A stretch of 52,806 bases of DNA from positions 1 to 52,806 of the forward strand of contig JAPPLF010000111.1 of the NCBI GenBank assembly GCA_028874215.1, written 5' to 3'. The position numbers and the translations under genes are program-made. Source of the stretch: Acidobacteriota bacterium. GTDB taxonomy: Bacteria > Acidobacteriota > UBA6911 > RPQK01 > JAJDTT01. Positions within the stretch are counted from its first letter, which is position 1. Each line of letters begins with the position of its first letter. The notes beneath the pieces were generated by a model. The model was not told the DNA's origin. It made no database searches and saw only the letters and a program-made list of their open reading frames with translations. Below, piece after piece: positions 34,229 to 42,656 of the stretch.

Positions 34229-35380
34229 ATGGACACCCGCGATCGTTTCGAAGCCGCCTACACCGGACGACCCACCGACCGGGTTCCGGTCTGCGCTTGG
34301 CTGGGAATGCCGCTCCTGCGGCGGCTCACCGGTCAAGGACCCCGCGCCGTACTGGAGGGCCTGGTGCAAGACCCGCTTGAGATGGTCCGGATCCAGGAGG
34401 ACCTGGGCCTGGACCCGGTGGTGGTGACGCCGGACGAGCGCCGGTTCTCCATGCACCGCTATCCCCGGCTGCTCTACAGTTGGCCGGAAGAGGCACTGGA
34501 GACCTGGAGGGTGGAAGAAGAGGTCCAAGAGGACGCCCGGAACTTTCGCACCCACCGTTTCACGGCGACCACTCCCGAGGGACCCGTCACCTGGAGCTAC
34601 CGGATGGGCGAGGGACAGGTGGCCGAGGTGGAGCCGGCCGTCAAGAACGAGCGCGACCTGGACCTCTGCATTCGCTACCTGCCGGAGCCGGAGAGCGTGA
34701 ACCAGGACAGGCTGAAGGCCATGGTGGATGCGGCCGGAGACCGGGCCTTCTTCATGCACTGTTTCATGGGAGTCTGGGGCGAGGCGTCCAACATGCGCGG
34801 ACTCGTGACCATGGCCTGCGACCTCATCGACCAGCCGCGGTTCGTGGAGAAGTTCTCCGAATTCCTCCGGGACCGGGCCATCCGCCGGGTCCGCCACCTG
34901 GCCGCCACCGGAGTTCATTCCATTCTCTACGACCAGTCGTGGGTCGGGATCGGATTTTCTCCCCAGCAGTTCCGGAGCTTCATGTACCCCTACGACAAGG
35001 CGGTGGTGGAAGCGGCCAAGGAGGCGGGGTTCCTGGTCAGCTACCACAACTGCGGCTGCGGCCAGGCCTTCATCGAGGACATGGCCGACACCGGCGCCCA
35101 TTCGCTGGAGACGCTGACTCCCAAGACCTCGTCGGGCGACTTCGACCTGGCCGAGTCCAAGCGCCGGGTCGGGGATCGAATCACTCTCAACGGAGGATTC
35201 AACGAACGCGTTTTGCCGGAGGGCGGGACCGAGGCGGTTCGGGACGAAGTGAGACGCTGCCTTGACGCGGCCGCTGCCGGAGGCCGCTACGTTCTTCGGT
35301 CCACCGGCCAGATCATGGATTCGGCTCCGGGAAACATCCAGGCGTTTGCGGAGGCCGGCAAGGAGTACGGCCGGTACTGA
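34229..35380 (+). CDS. Uroporphyrinogen decarboxylase (MtaA/CmuA-like) family protein
   Basis: A 383-residue cytoplasmic TIM-barrel protein. It looks closer to the methyltransferase branch (MtaA, CmuA) than to heme-pathway HemE, because it has HNCGCG with H273 and C275, a plausible zinc site, and lacks the HemE N-terminal signature. In known relatives such proteins move methyl groups to or from corrinoids, but most homologs in this kind of genome are uncharacterised. An SMP-30 gene follows after 20 bases on the same strand, so the two probably share a transcript. No corrinoid protein gene is nearby. Confidence 0.8.
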   Translation: MDTRDRFEAAYTGRPTDRVPVCAWLGMPLLRRLTGQGPRAVLEGLVQDPLEMVRIQEDLGLDPVVVTPDERRFSMHRYPRLLYSWPEEALETWRVEEEVQEDARNFRTHRFTATTPEGPVTWSYRMGEGQVAEVEPAVKNERDLDLCIRYLPEPESVNQDRLKAMVDAAGDRAFFMHCFMGVWGEASNMRGLVTMACDLIDQPRFVEKFSEFLRDRAIRRVRHLAATGVHSILYDQSWVGIGFSPQQFRSFMYPYDKAVVEAAKEAGFLVSYHNCGCGQAFIEDMADTGAHSLETLTPKTSSGDFDLAESKRRVGDRITLNGGFNERVLPEGGTEAVRDEVRRCLDAAAAGGRYVLRSTGQIMDSAPGNIQAFAEAGKEYGRY

Positions 35381-35400
35381 ATCCGGCAGGAGCAGAGTCC

Positions 35401-36288
35401 ATGACCCGCGGATCCCCTGAGTACCAGATCGCAGCCGATCTCCGTTGCACGGTCGGGGAAGGGCCGGTCTGGCACCCCGGCGAGGGCAGGCTCTACTGGA
35501 CAGACATCCTGTCGAGCCGGATCTACTGGTACGAACCCGCCACCGGCGAGAGCCGGCTCTGTTACGAAGGCCGGATGGTGGGCGGGATGACACTCCAGGC
35601 AGACGGCTCGCTGCTGTTTTTCATGGACCGGTGCACCGTGGCGGTCTGGAGGGACGGCCGGGTCGCCGGAACGCTCCTGGAGGAGATCCCGGCCGAGTCC
35701 GGCGGGCGTTTCAACGACGTCATCGCCGATCCCGGGGGCCGGGTTTTCGCCGGCGCCATGCCCTTCGAAGATCTGGAACGGAAGCGGGGACGTCTTTACC
35801 GGCTGGATCGCGACGGATCATACGAAGTGGTGCTGGAAGGGGTTGGAATCCCCAACGGCATGGCTTTCACCTCCGACCGCCGTTCCTTCTACTTCATCGA
35901 CTCCCTGGAAAACGTGGTCTGGAAATTCGACTACGATCCCCGCACCGGCGACATCGGCCGGAAGCGCGCCTTTCTGCGATTCGACGCCGCCCGCGACGGG
36001 CACGCCGACGGCATGACCCTGGACGCCGAGGACAACCTCTGGATCGCCATGGCCATGGGGGGAAAGGTGCTCCAGTTCGGCGCCGACGGCAGCCGGAAGC
36101 GGACCATCGAACTGCCGGCCAGGTTCACCGCCAGCGTGGCCTTCGGAGGAGAGGACCTTTCGGACCTCTACGTCACTACCGGGAACCATCCGGAAGACGA
36201 GGACCTGGGACCGGCGGCCGGTGCCCTCATCGTCCTCAAGCCCGGTTCCACGGGCGTGCCCGAGTTCCGGTCCCGCCTCGGGACCTGA
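35401..36288 (+). CDS. SMP-30/gluconolactonase family protein
   Basis: A 295-residue six-bladed propeller lactonase. The metal ligands of the family are all visible: E20 (GEGPVW), N105 (RFNDV), N152 (IPNGMAF) and D203 (HADGM). It should hydrolyse a sugar lactone to the aldonic acid in the cytoplasm, a step in oxidative sugar breakdown that pairs with sugar dehydrogenases such as the SDR encoded convergently 20 bases on. The exact lactone is unknown. Confidence 0.88.
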   Translation: MTRGSPEYQIAADLRCTVGEGPVWHPGEGRLYWTDILSSRIYWYEPATGESRLCYEGRMVGGMTLQADGSLLFFMDRCTVAVWRDGRVAGTLLEEIPAESGGRFNDVIADPGGRVFAGAMPFEDLERKRGRLYRLDRDGSYEVVLEGVGIPNGMAFTSDRRSFYFIDSLENVVWKFDYDPRTGDIGRKRAFLRFDAARDGHADGMTLDAEDNLWIAMAMGGKVLQFGADGSRKRTIELPARFTASVAFGGEDLSDLYVTTGNHPEDEDLGPAAGALIVLKPGSTGVPEFRSRLGT

Positions 36289-36308
36289 CTCCCGGAACTG
36301 CCCCCGAT

Positions 36309-37148
36309 TCAGGGAACTCCCACGTAATCCTCTCCGAACCGGAAACGGCGCCGGCCACGGAAATCGCCCGTATTGGGCATGATCGCCAGTTGGCCTCCGT
36401 CGATGACCAGCGTTTGTCCCACGATGTAGCGCGATTCCTCGGACGCCAGAAAGACGGCCAGACGGCCGATGTCCCGGGGAGTGCCGACGAAACCGGCGGG
36501 CAGCGTCTTCCCGGCCGCTTCCCAGTCGAAATTCTCTCCCAGGACCCTCTCCTGATTCGGGACCCGGACCCAGCCCGGCGCGATGGCGTTGACGCGAACC
36601 CCCTTCTGGATCAGCTCCAACGAGACCTCGCGGGTGAACGCCACGATGGCTCCCTTGGAGGCGGCGTAGACCGAGTGCTCGACCAAACCCGCATAGGCAT
36701 GGACCGAAGTCAGATTGATGACCGCGCCCCTATCCTGTTCGACCATTGCGGGCAGCACCGCCTGGGTCAGAAAGAACATGGCTTTGAAGTTGATGTCGAA
36801 GAGAGTGTCGAATTGGTGGGGACTGGTCTCCTCGAACGGGCTGTTCGCCGTTACGCCGGAGTTGTTGACCAAGACGTCGATTCCGCCCAGAAGCTCTGCC
36901 GAGGTTGCCGCCAGGCCCTGGACCGACTCCATCCGACGGAAATCGGCGCCCACGGCAAAGGCTCGCCCCCCGGAACTCCGGATCTCCTCCACGGCCGACT
37001 GGCAGCCGGCGCTGCTGTGACAGTAGTGGAGCACCACCGCGGCTCCCTCGGCGGCGAACTCCAAGGCGATGCCCCGCCCAATCCCGGTCCCCGCGCCCGT
37101 GACCAGGACGCGCTTCGCCTCCATCCTCCCACTCTTCTCATTGGCCAT
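36309..37148 (-). CDS. SDR family oxidoreductase (glucose-1-dehydrogenase-like)
   Basis: A 279-residue classical SDR. TGAGTGIG is at 17-24, NNSG at 95-98, S148 in NLTSVH, and Y161-x-x-x-K165. APGWV and a C-terminal IVGQTLVIDGG are as in glucose-1-dehydrogenase or 3-oxoacyl reductase types. The C-terminal tail (about 25 residues after IDGG) is longer than usual. It may provide the lactone for the adjacent SMP-30 protein, which is inference. A 57-base divergent gap separates it from the outer-membrane protein gene. Confidence 0.86.
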   Translation of the reverse strand: MANEKSGRMEAKRVLVTGAGTGIGRGIALEFAAEGAAVVLHYCHSSAGCQSAVEEIRSSGGRAFAVGADFRRMESVQGLAATSAELLGGIDVLVNNSGVTANSPFEETSPHQFDTLFDINFKAMFFLTQAVLPAMVEQDRGAVINLTSVHAYAGLVEHSVYAASKGAIVAFTREVSLELIQKGVRVNAIAPGWVRVPNQERVLGENFDWEAAGKTLPAGFVGTPRDIGRLAVFLASEESRYIVGQTLVIDGGQLAIMPNTGDFRGRRRFRFGEDYVGVP

Positions 37149-37205
37149 GATGGTCCCCCCCGTGAGGCATAATTAATGCGAATTCTAGTTTCTGGAAAGA
37201 AGGCT

Positions 37206-38006
37206 ATGCAACACATCCGCCAGCCCGCTCACAGGTCCGGCATCTCGTGGCGCGGAGCGATCCCTGCCCTTTCGGCAATGCTTGTATTGGCGACCGGAAT
37301 GCCGGCCGGCGCGGCGAGCGACGATTCGGATTCGGGCACGGCGGAGACCTATACCGGAATCTTCATCGGCTCCGGCCTCTCGGGCAACCGGATCGTCGAC
37401 ATCGAAGGTTTCGCAAACTGGGGTCAACCGGGATACCGGCTCGACTACGGCGACAACCGGTTCGTCGCCGGGGTGCTCCTGGGAACGAAGTTCGGCCTTG
37501 GGGGTGTCCGGCTCCGGGTCGAATTCGACGGCACGTTCGGCGACCTGTCCGGCAGATCGAACCGGCTCGATCCCGAAGGGCTGGACGAGACGGCCGGTTC
37601 GAATATCGATTGGGTCGCCACGGGACGTGTCGGTTTCGACCTGCCTGTGGGGGTGGCGACGGCATTCGCCACCGCCGGCCTGGCGGCTGCCGGCGTGACC
37701 AACTTCGTCACCGACATCGACTCGGGCCGCGACATTCTCCCCCATTGGGACCCGGACGATTCGTTTCGCGCCGGCACGACCGGCCTGGGTCCGGTGATCG
37801 GCGCCGGCATCGAGGCCCCGCTGACCGGTGCCTGGAGGTTTCGGATTGAGGGTTCGTTTCTTGACTTCGGCTGGAGCACCCATACCGTCAACCACTCCGG
37901 GAACAACCGTTGCGGACCGGGAAACCCCCGCCGGCCGTGTCCTTACAAGGTGAGAAACCGGTTGGGCATCGTCCGCTTCGGCCTGATTCACCGTTTCGGT
38001 CCGTAG
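37206..38006 (+). CDS. Predicted outer-membrane beta-barrel protein 1
   Basis: A 266-residue protein with a signal peptide (ending near MPAGAAS, about 38) and amphipathic alternating strands typical of small eight-stranded barrels (VAGVLLGTKFGLGGVRLRVEF, GRVGFDLPVGVATAFATAGL in part). The last strand ends GLIHRFGP. A Cys-containing loop (RCGPGNPRRPCPY) precedes the last strand and could form a disulphide. ATG at 37206 follows GGAAAGAAGG; ATG at 37176 is possible but has no ribosome site. No named family is recognised with confidence. A similar-sized barrel gene follows. Confidence 0.65.
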   Translation: MQHIRQPAHRSGISWRGAIPALSAMLVLATGMPAGAASDDSDSGTAETYTGIFIGSGLSGNRIVDIEGFANWGQPGYRLDYGDNRFVAGVLLGTKFGLGGVRLRVEFDGTFGDLSGRSNRLDPEGLDETAGSNIDWVATGRVGFDLPVGVATAFATAGLAAAGVTNFVTDIDSGRDILPHWDPDDSFRAGTTGLGPVIGAGIEAPLTGAWRFRIEGSFLDFGWSTHTVNHSGNNRCGPGNPRRPCPYKVRNRLGIVRFGLIHRFGP

Positions 38007-38143
38007 AGGTGTTTGGGGCGCGCGTTGAGGAGTCTGGACGGAACTTGCATCACCGATCGGCCTCCAGTCAAACTGTCAGGAGCATTCAGTAGACTCCGCC
38101 CGAAGCCGTCCACGAAACACTTGTCCCTGATGGAGTTTCATTG

Positions 38144-38989
38144 ATGAACCGAGCGGCCCGGCCACGGCGCCTCCCCCCATTATCGATCCATCGAGGGTTG
38201 TCCGCCGTATCGGTGACCGTACTCCTGATCCTCTTGGCCCGGATGGTCCCGGCGCTTGCCCAGGACCGGGGCTTTTACGTCGGCGTCACGGCTCCCATGG
38301 AATATCTCGACGTCACCTTCGAGAAGACCGTCGACAACACCGACCCGAACACTCTGGTGCCTGCGCCGCAGGCCGGCCAGATTCTCCAGGACCAGGATTC
38401 CTCCAAATCCCTGACCTATGGATTCGGCTTCGTAGCCGGCTATCACCTGCCCTTTCCGGGGACCGGTTTTTTCGCGAGTGTCGAATTCGACGTCGAGCTG
38501 CCCCGCGGCACGGTGGACGGCCGATTGCCGGGGATCGGATCGTCCCCCGGCCGCAATCAGCTTGGAGAGAGCTGGCCGGAAGACTGGTCGTTCGAGAAAA
38601 AGCGGAGCTACGGAGTGGCGTTCAAGCTGGGCGGCAGCCCCGGCCCGCTGAATTTCTGGGATCTGCGCCTCTACGGCCTCGCAGGCATCCGTCTCGTTGA
38701 AGCGGAGTTCACGACTCGCTTCAACGGCTGCCTGAGTCCCGTCCCCTGCGCAACCGGCGAGTTCACGTCGGGAACGACTTCCCGCGACCAGGATTACAAG
38801 GGCTGGGTGGCCGGCGCCGGAGTGGAAAAAATGCTCGGCGATCACATCGGGTTTCGCGCGGAGGTGCGCCGTCCGAAGTCTGGCAATGAACGCTGGACCA
38901 CGCCCTTCAGCGACGTTGCAGTGACCGTCCCCGCCAGTGTGACGGCCCGCGGCACCCACCTGTCGATCGGCCTGATCACCTACTTCTAA
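38144..38989 (+). CDS. Predicted outer-membrane beta-barrel protein 2
   Basis: A 281-residue protein with a cleavable signal (about 15-40, ending PALAQD) and strands alternating polar and hydrophobic residues, such as GFYVGVTAP, GFGFVAGYHL, GFFASVEFDVEL, GIRLVEAEF and HLSIGLITYF. The final aromatic Phe is what the barrel-assembly machinery usually recognises. A Cys pair (CLSPVPC) lies in a predicted loop. ATG at 38144 has GGAG 8 bases upstream; TTG at 38141 directly precedes it. It is not closely similar to the first barrel protein. Porin-like or opacity-like; function unknown. Confidence 0.65.
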   Translation: MNRAARPRRLPPLSIHRGLSAVSVTVLLILLARMVPALAQDRGFYVGVTAPMEYLDVTFEKTVDNTDPNTLVPAPQAGQILQDQDSSKSLTYGFGFVAGYHLPFPGTGFFASVEFDVELPRGTVDGRLPGIGSSPGRNQLGESWPEDWSFEKKRSYGVAFKLGGSPGPLNFWDLRLYGLAGIRLVEAEFTTRFNGCLSPVPCATGEFTSGTTSRDQDYKGWVAGAGVEKMLGDHIGFRAEVRRPKSGNERWTTPFSDVAVTVPASVTARGTHLSIGLITYF

Positions 38990-39137
38990 AAAAGACGTGA
39001 TATTAGCGGAGACAACGCGAGCAGCAAGACGCCATCAAGGACCACCATCTTTCACGCGCCGATCTCCAGACCGACAATCCCCTCCAATGCCACGGGCGCC
39101 CCGATACCTCCTCTACACACCGTAGTAACCTGAACCA

Positions 39138-39503
39138 ATGCTGATCAGACCCCTTCTCGTCGTCGCCGGGAGCATCTCGGTGGCGCTGGGAATCGCCGGC
39201 ATCTTCCTGCCCCTGCTCCCCACGACCCCCTTTCTGCTACTGGCCGCCGCCTGCTACGTCCGCAGTTCTCCCCGCCTCTACCGTTGGCTGATGAACCACC
39301 GCTGGACCGGGGATTACATTCGCGACTATCGAGAGAAACGAGGCCTGCCGCTTCGGACCAAGATCCTGCTGGTTCTGCTGCTCTGGGCCACCGTCGGCTG
39401 GTCCGCCTACCAACTCCCGCATCCGTGGGTGCAGGCACTTCTGGCCATTGTTGCCATCGTGATCCCTGTCGTCATCCTGCGTCTCCCCACCCGCAAGCCG
39501 TGA
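39138..39503 (+). CDS. DUF454 (YbaN-like) small membrane protein
   Basis: A 121-residue inner-membrane protein of the DUF454 family, with three hydrophobic segments and the family opening GIFLPLLPTTPFLLLAAACY followed by SSPRLYRWLMNH. The function of the family is not established. No ribosome site is evident before ATG 39138. It lies 63 bases before the symporter gene on the same strand. Confidence 0.85.
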   Translation: MLIRPLLVVAGSISVALGIAGIFLPLLPTTPFLLLAAACYVRSSPRLYRWLMNHRWTGDYIRDYREKRGLPLRTKILLVLLLWATVGWSAYQLPHPWVQALLAIVAIVIPVVILRLPTRKP

Positions 39504-39566
39504 CCCGTTGACAGGGCAGACAACCGGATCTCTGCTATTCTTCTGGACCATGACCGAGAGGACTCC

Positions 39567-41276
39567 ATGACCCTTGTAGACTGGCTGCTGGTCGTGGTGG
39601 TCAACCTGGGCATCGTCCTCTACGGCCTCATCACCTTCAAAGGCATCCGGAAGAGCTTCGACTGGTACCTGGCCGCCAAGTCCCTGCCCTGGTGGGCCGT
39701 GGGACTCTCCGCCTTCTCCACCGCCGTGGACAGCGGCGATTATGTGGCGATCGCCGGCGGCGCCTACCGCTTCGGCCTCTCCCAACTCACCCAGTGGTGG
39801 CTGGGCATTACCGCCGGCTGGTTCGTGCTCAGTTGCTTCGTCATCATTCCCATGTACCGCTCCGGCGTCTACACCAACGCCGAGTGGCTCGAGTTCCGGT
39901 TCGGCCCCCTCACCCGGATCCTGGCCGTATTCATCAACATCCAGTCCCGCACCAACGTGGTGGGCAACATCTTTTTCTCCCTCTACCTGGTCCTGCACAT
40001 CATCGGAGAGCTGGACGCCACCTGGGCCTGGGTGGTCGTGGTCCTGGTGGCGGCGACGGCCGTGGTCTACGTGGTCACCGGCGGGCTGGAGTCGGACGTC
40101 ATCACCAACGCCCTGCAGGCCGTGGCCATGATCGTCTCCTCGCTGGTGCTCTGGGGGGTGGTCTGGTTCAGCACCGGCGGCATGAGCGGCCTCACCAGGA
40201 AGCTGGCCGAGGTGGACGAATCCCTGCCCGGGGAGCTGCTCCACGTGGGGGGCTACACGCCCGAGGGCGCCACACCCATCCTCATGGTCTTCGGGCTGGT
40301 GGTGGTGCTGGTCACCTACGCCGTCATCAACCAGTACGAGGCCATCCGCTTCCTGGGGGCCCGGTCGGAATGGGACTTCAAGATGGGCGCCGTGCTGGCC
40401 AGCGTGATCACGGCCGTCTGCCTCTGGTTCAACGTCAGCCTCGGGCCCTTGGCGCGGGCCCATTTTCCGGATCTGGCGATCATCGACTCCGCCTATCCCA
40501 TGCTGGTCCGGGAGTACCTGCCGGCGGGCCTCATCGGCCTGGTTCTGGCCGGTCTGGTGGCGGCCGGTTACTCGACGTTCGCCTCCATCGGCATGGGGAT
40601 CTCGAGCCTCTTCGTCCGCGACGTCTACGCCCGCTTCCTGGTGCGCAACGCCACGGACGACCACTACACGCTGGTGGGCAAGATCGCGGTCCCCATCATC
40701 ATCGCCCTGGGCTTCGTCTACGTCCCCTTCCTGGAGTCGGGAATGGTGGCCTTCTACCTGAGATTGGCCGGAGCCATCGCCGTTCCCCTCATGACCGTCA
40801 TCCTCATGGGAGTCTTCACCCGGGTTCACCGGGCCACGGGATCCATGGGGCTGGTGGCCGGGCTGATCTACGGCTTTTCGGCGCTCATCGGGGAATACTA
40901 CGAGTGGCCCCTCCCCTCCTGGTACACCAACCTCTGGTGGGCCTATTTGTGGAACCTGCTGCTGCCGGCGGCGGTGATGGTCGTCGCGTCGGGAATCATC
41001 ACCCTGTTCCGGGGACCGGCCACGGACGAGGAGCTGGAGGGGCTCATCTACAGCCGGAAGGAATCGGACCGGGATCTCAAGTCGCTCATGGGAAACCGCC
41101 TCAAGGTCCTGGAGGGCACCTGGCTCCAGAAGACCCTGCTGCAGGCTCCGTCCAAGCCCCGATACCCCTTCCCGGTTCCGCCCAGCGGCCGGCTACCCTG
41201 GAGACTGCGGCCCGAGCTCTGGATCGGACTCTACCTGGTGGTCGCCTGCTGGCTGCTGTTCGTCGTCTTCTGGTAG
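39567..41276 (+). CDS. Sodium:solute symporter (SSS) family transporter
   Basis: A 569-residue inner-membrane transporter with about thirteen to fourteen hydrophobic segments. Family features are YLAAKSLPWWAVGLSAFSTA near the start, the ALADVI-like EWLEFRFGPLTRI block and GLIGLVLAGLVAAGYSTFAS around helix 8. The C-terminal 80 residues are partly soluble (EELEGLIYSRKESDRDL) before a last helix. It probably imports a sugar, inositol or organic acid with Na+; the solute is unknown. ATG at 39567 follows AGAGGA. Confidence 0.88.
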   Translation: MTLVDWLLVVVVNLGIVLYGLITFKGIRKSFDWYLAAKSLPWWAVGLSAFSTAVDSGDYVAIAGGAYRFGLSQLTQWWLGITAGWFVLSCFVIIPMYRSGVYTNAEWLEFRFGPLTRILAVFINIQSRTNVVGNIFFSLYLVLHIIGELDATWAWVVVVLVAATAVVYVVTGGLESDVITNALQAVAMIVSSLVLWGVVWFSTGGMSGLTRKLAEVDESLPGELLHVGGYTPEGATPILMVFGLVVVLVTYAVINQYEAIRFLGARSEWDFKMGAVLASVITAVCLWFNVSLGPLARAHFPDLAIIDSAYPMLVREYLPAGLIGLVLAGLVAAGYSTFASIGMGISSLFVRDVYARFLVRNATDDHYTLVGKIAVPIIIALGFVYVPFLESGMVAFYLRLAGAIAVPLMTVILMGVFTRVHRATGSMGLVAGLIYGFSALIGEYYEWPLPSWYTNLWWAYLWNLLLPAAVMVVASGIITLFRGPATDEELEGLIYSRKESDRDLKSLMGNRLKVLEGTWLQKTLLQAPSKPRYPFPVPPSGRLPWRLRPELWIGLYLVVACWLLFVVFW

Positions 41277-41290
41277 GCGCCGCCGGGACG

Positions 41291-42631
41291 TCAACTGAAC
41301 AGTTCTTCCACCGGCCGGCCGAAATCGGTGATGGGGACCGGCCGGCCGCCGGGCGTCATGAGAGGTTCTTCGGGATCGATGCCCAACGCCCGATGGATCG
41401 TGGCATGCAGATCGGGGATGGAAACGGGCCGTTCCACAATCTCCCTGCCCAGTTCGTCGGTGGCCCCGATGGCCTGGCCGCCCCGGACACCGCCACCGAA
41501 CAGCACGACGGAGTAGCCGCCGCACTGGTGTCCACGGCCTCCCTGCCCGTCGAATTCCGGCGGGCGGCCGAACTCCGTCGCCACCACCACCAAGGTCCGG
41601 TCCAGCAGGCGCCGCCGTTCCAGGTCTTCCACCAGCACCGACAAGCCCCGGTCGAGTTGCCGGATCAGCAGGTGGACCCGTTTCTGGGCGAACGCGTGCG
41701 CGTCCCACCCGTAGCCGTTGATGAAGTGCAGGTTGAACGAGCACTCGACGAATCGAATTCCGTTCTCCACCAGGCGCCTCGACAACAACAGCCGCTGCCC
41801 GAACTCCTTCCCGTAGGCCTCGCGCAATTCAGCCGGCTCCTCCTTCACCGAGAAGGCGCTCTGAAACTTCGGGCTCATCATTTCAAAACCCCGATCCATG
41901 ACCGAGGCGTAGGCCTGGACCATGGGCGTCTCGGCATGCTTCTCCAGATACGGCTCGGAGAAGCTCTTCAGCGTCCGGGTCCAGTCTTCATACTCCTGAA
42001 CCGAAACCCCGCCGGGCAGCCGGAGCCCGGCCGGTCCGGCCTCCGTATCGATCAGGTAGACGAAGTTTGACTTGCCGCCCAGGAATCCCGGTCCCCTGGG
42101 CTGCATGGGATTGCCCACCACCACGTAGGCGGGCGCCTTGGGGTCAAATCCGCCCAGTTGATGGGCCACGATGGAACCGATGGAGGGGTAGACGATGGTC
42201 CCGCTCGCCAATCGGCCCGTGTGCACGAAGTCGACGGCCTGCGTGTGTTCGTTGAACCGGTGGTTCACCGACCGGACGATGGCGAAGCGGTCCATGCGTT
42301 CCGCGACCCGGGGCAGGTGCTCGCAGACCTGGATCCCCGGCACGCTGGTGGGGATGGGGTTGTAGTAGCTTCCCGCGATCTCCTCGCCGTTCCCCTTGAG
42401 CTTGGGGTCGAACGTGTCGAGATGACACATGCCGCCGGCCAGCCAGACGAAGATGCAGGTGTCGGCCGTCGCTTTCGGCCTTTCGCCGGAGTCGGTCCCG
42501 GTTCTTGCCGCCGCCGTCGCCTGGCGCGACGCAAATCCGCCTGCGACCGCGGACGCGCCCAAACCCGCGCCGAGCCGCGCCGTGGTTCCGAGAAACTCTC
42601 GCCGATGCATTGGGGACCTGGAGTGTTTCAT
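41291..42631 (-). CDS. DUF1501 family exported protein, second module
   Basis: A 446-residue Tat-exported DUF1501 protein: HRREFLGTTARLGAGLGAS leader, then FVWLAGGMCHLDTFDPK, NEHTQAVDFVHTG, YGWDAH, ATEFGRPPEFDG and PDLHATIHRALGID. It is homologous to 28139-29488 but only moderately similar, so the two modules are not a recent duplication. ATG at 42631 has AAGGAG 8 bases upstream. It follows its DUF1549/DUF1553 partner by 25 bases. It converges on the SSS gene 14 bases away. Confidence 0.87.
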   Translation of the reverse strand: MKHSRSPMHRREFLGTTARLGAGLGASAVAGGFASRQATAAARTGTDSGERPKATADTCIFVWLAGGMCHLDTFDPKLKGNGEEIAGSYYNPIPTSVPGIQVCEHLPRVAERMDRFAIVRSVNHRFNEHTQAVDFVHTGRLASGTIVYPSIGSIVAHQLGGFDPKAPAYVVVGNPMQPRGPGFLGGKSNFVYLIDTEAGPAGLRLPGGVSVQEYEDWTRTLKSFSEPYLEKHAETPMVQAYASVMDRGFEMMSPKFQSAFSVKEEPAELREAYGKEFGQRLLLSRRLVENGIRFVECSFNLHFINGYGWDAHAFAQKRVHLLIRQLDRGLSVLVEDLERRRLLDRTLVVVATEFGRPPEFDGQGGRGHQCGGYSVVLFGGGVRGGQAIGATDELGREIVERPVSIPDLHATIHRALGIDPEEPLMTPGGRPVPITDFGRPVEELFS

Positions 42632-42656
42632 GACCCGTCTCCTTCGATCGGACTCT

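Noticed and set aside
39692-42070. 792-codon open frame on the plus strand
   Set aside because: Frame-shifted shadow of the symporter running on into the antisense of DUF1501; composition is Gly/Arg/His-rich noise.
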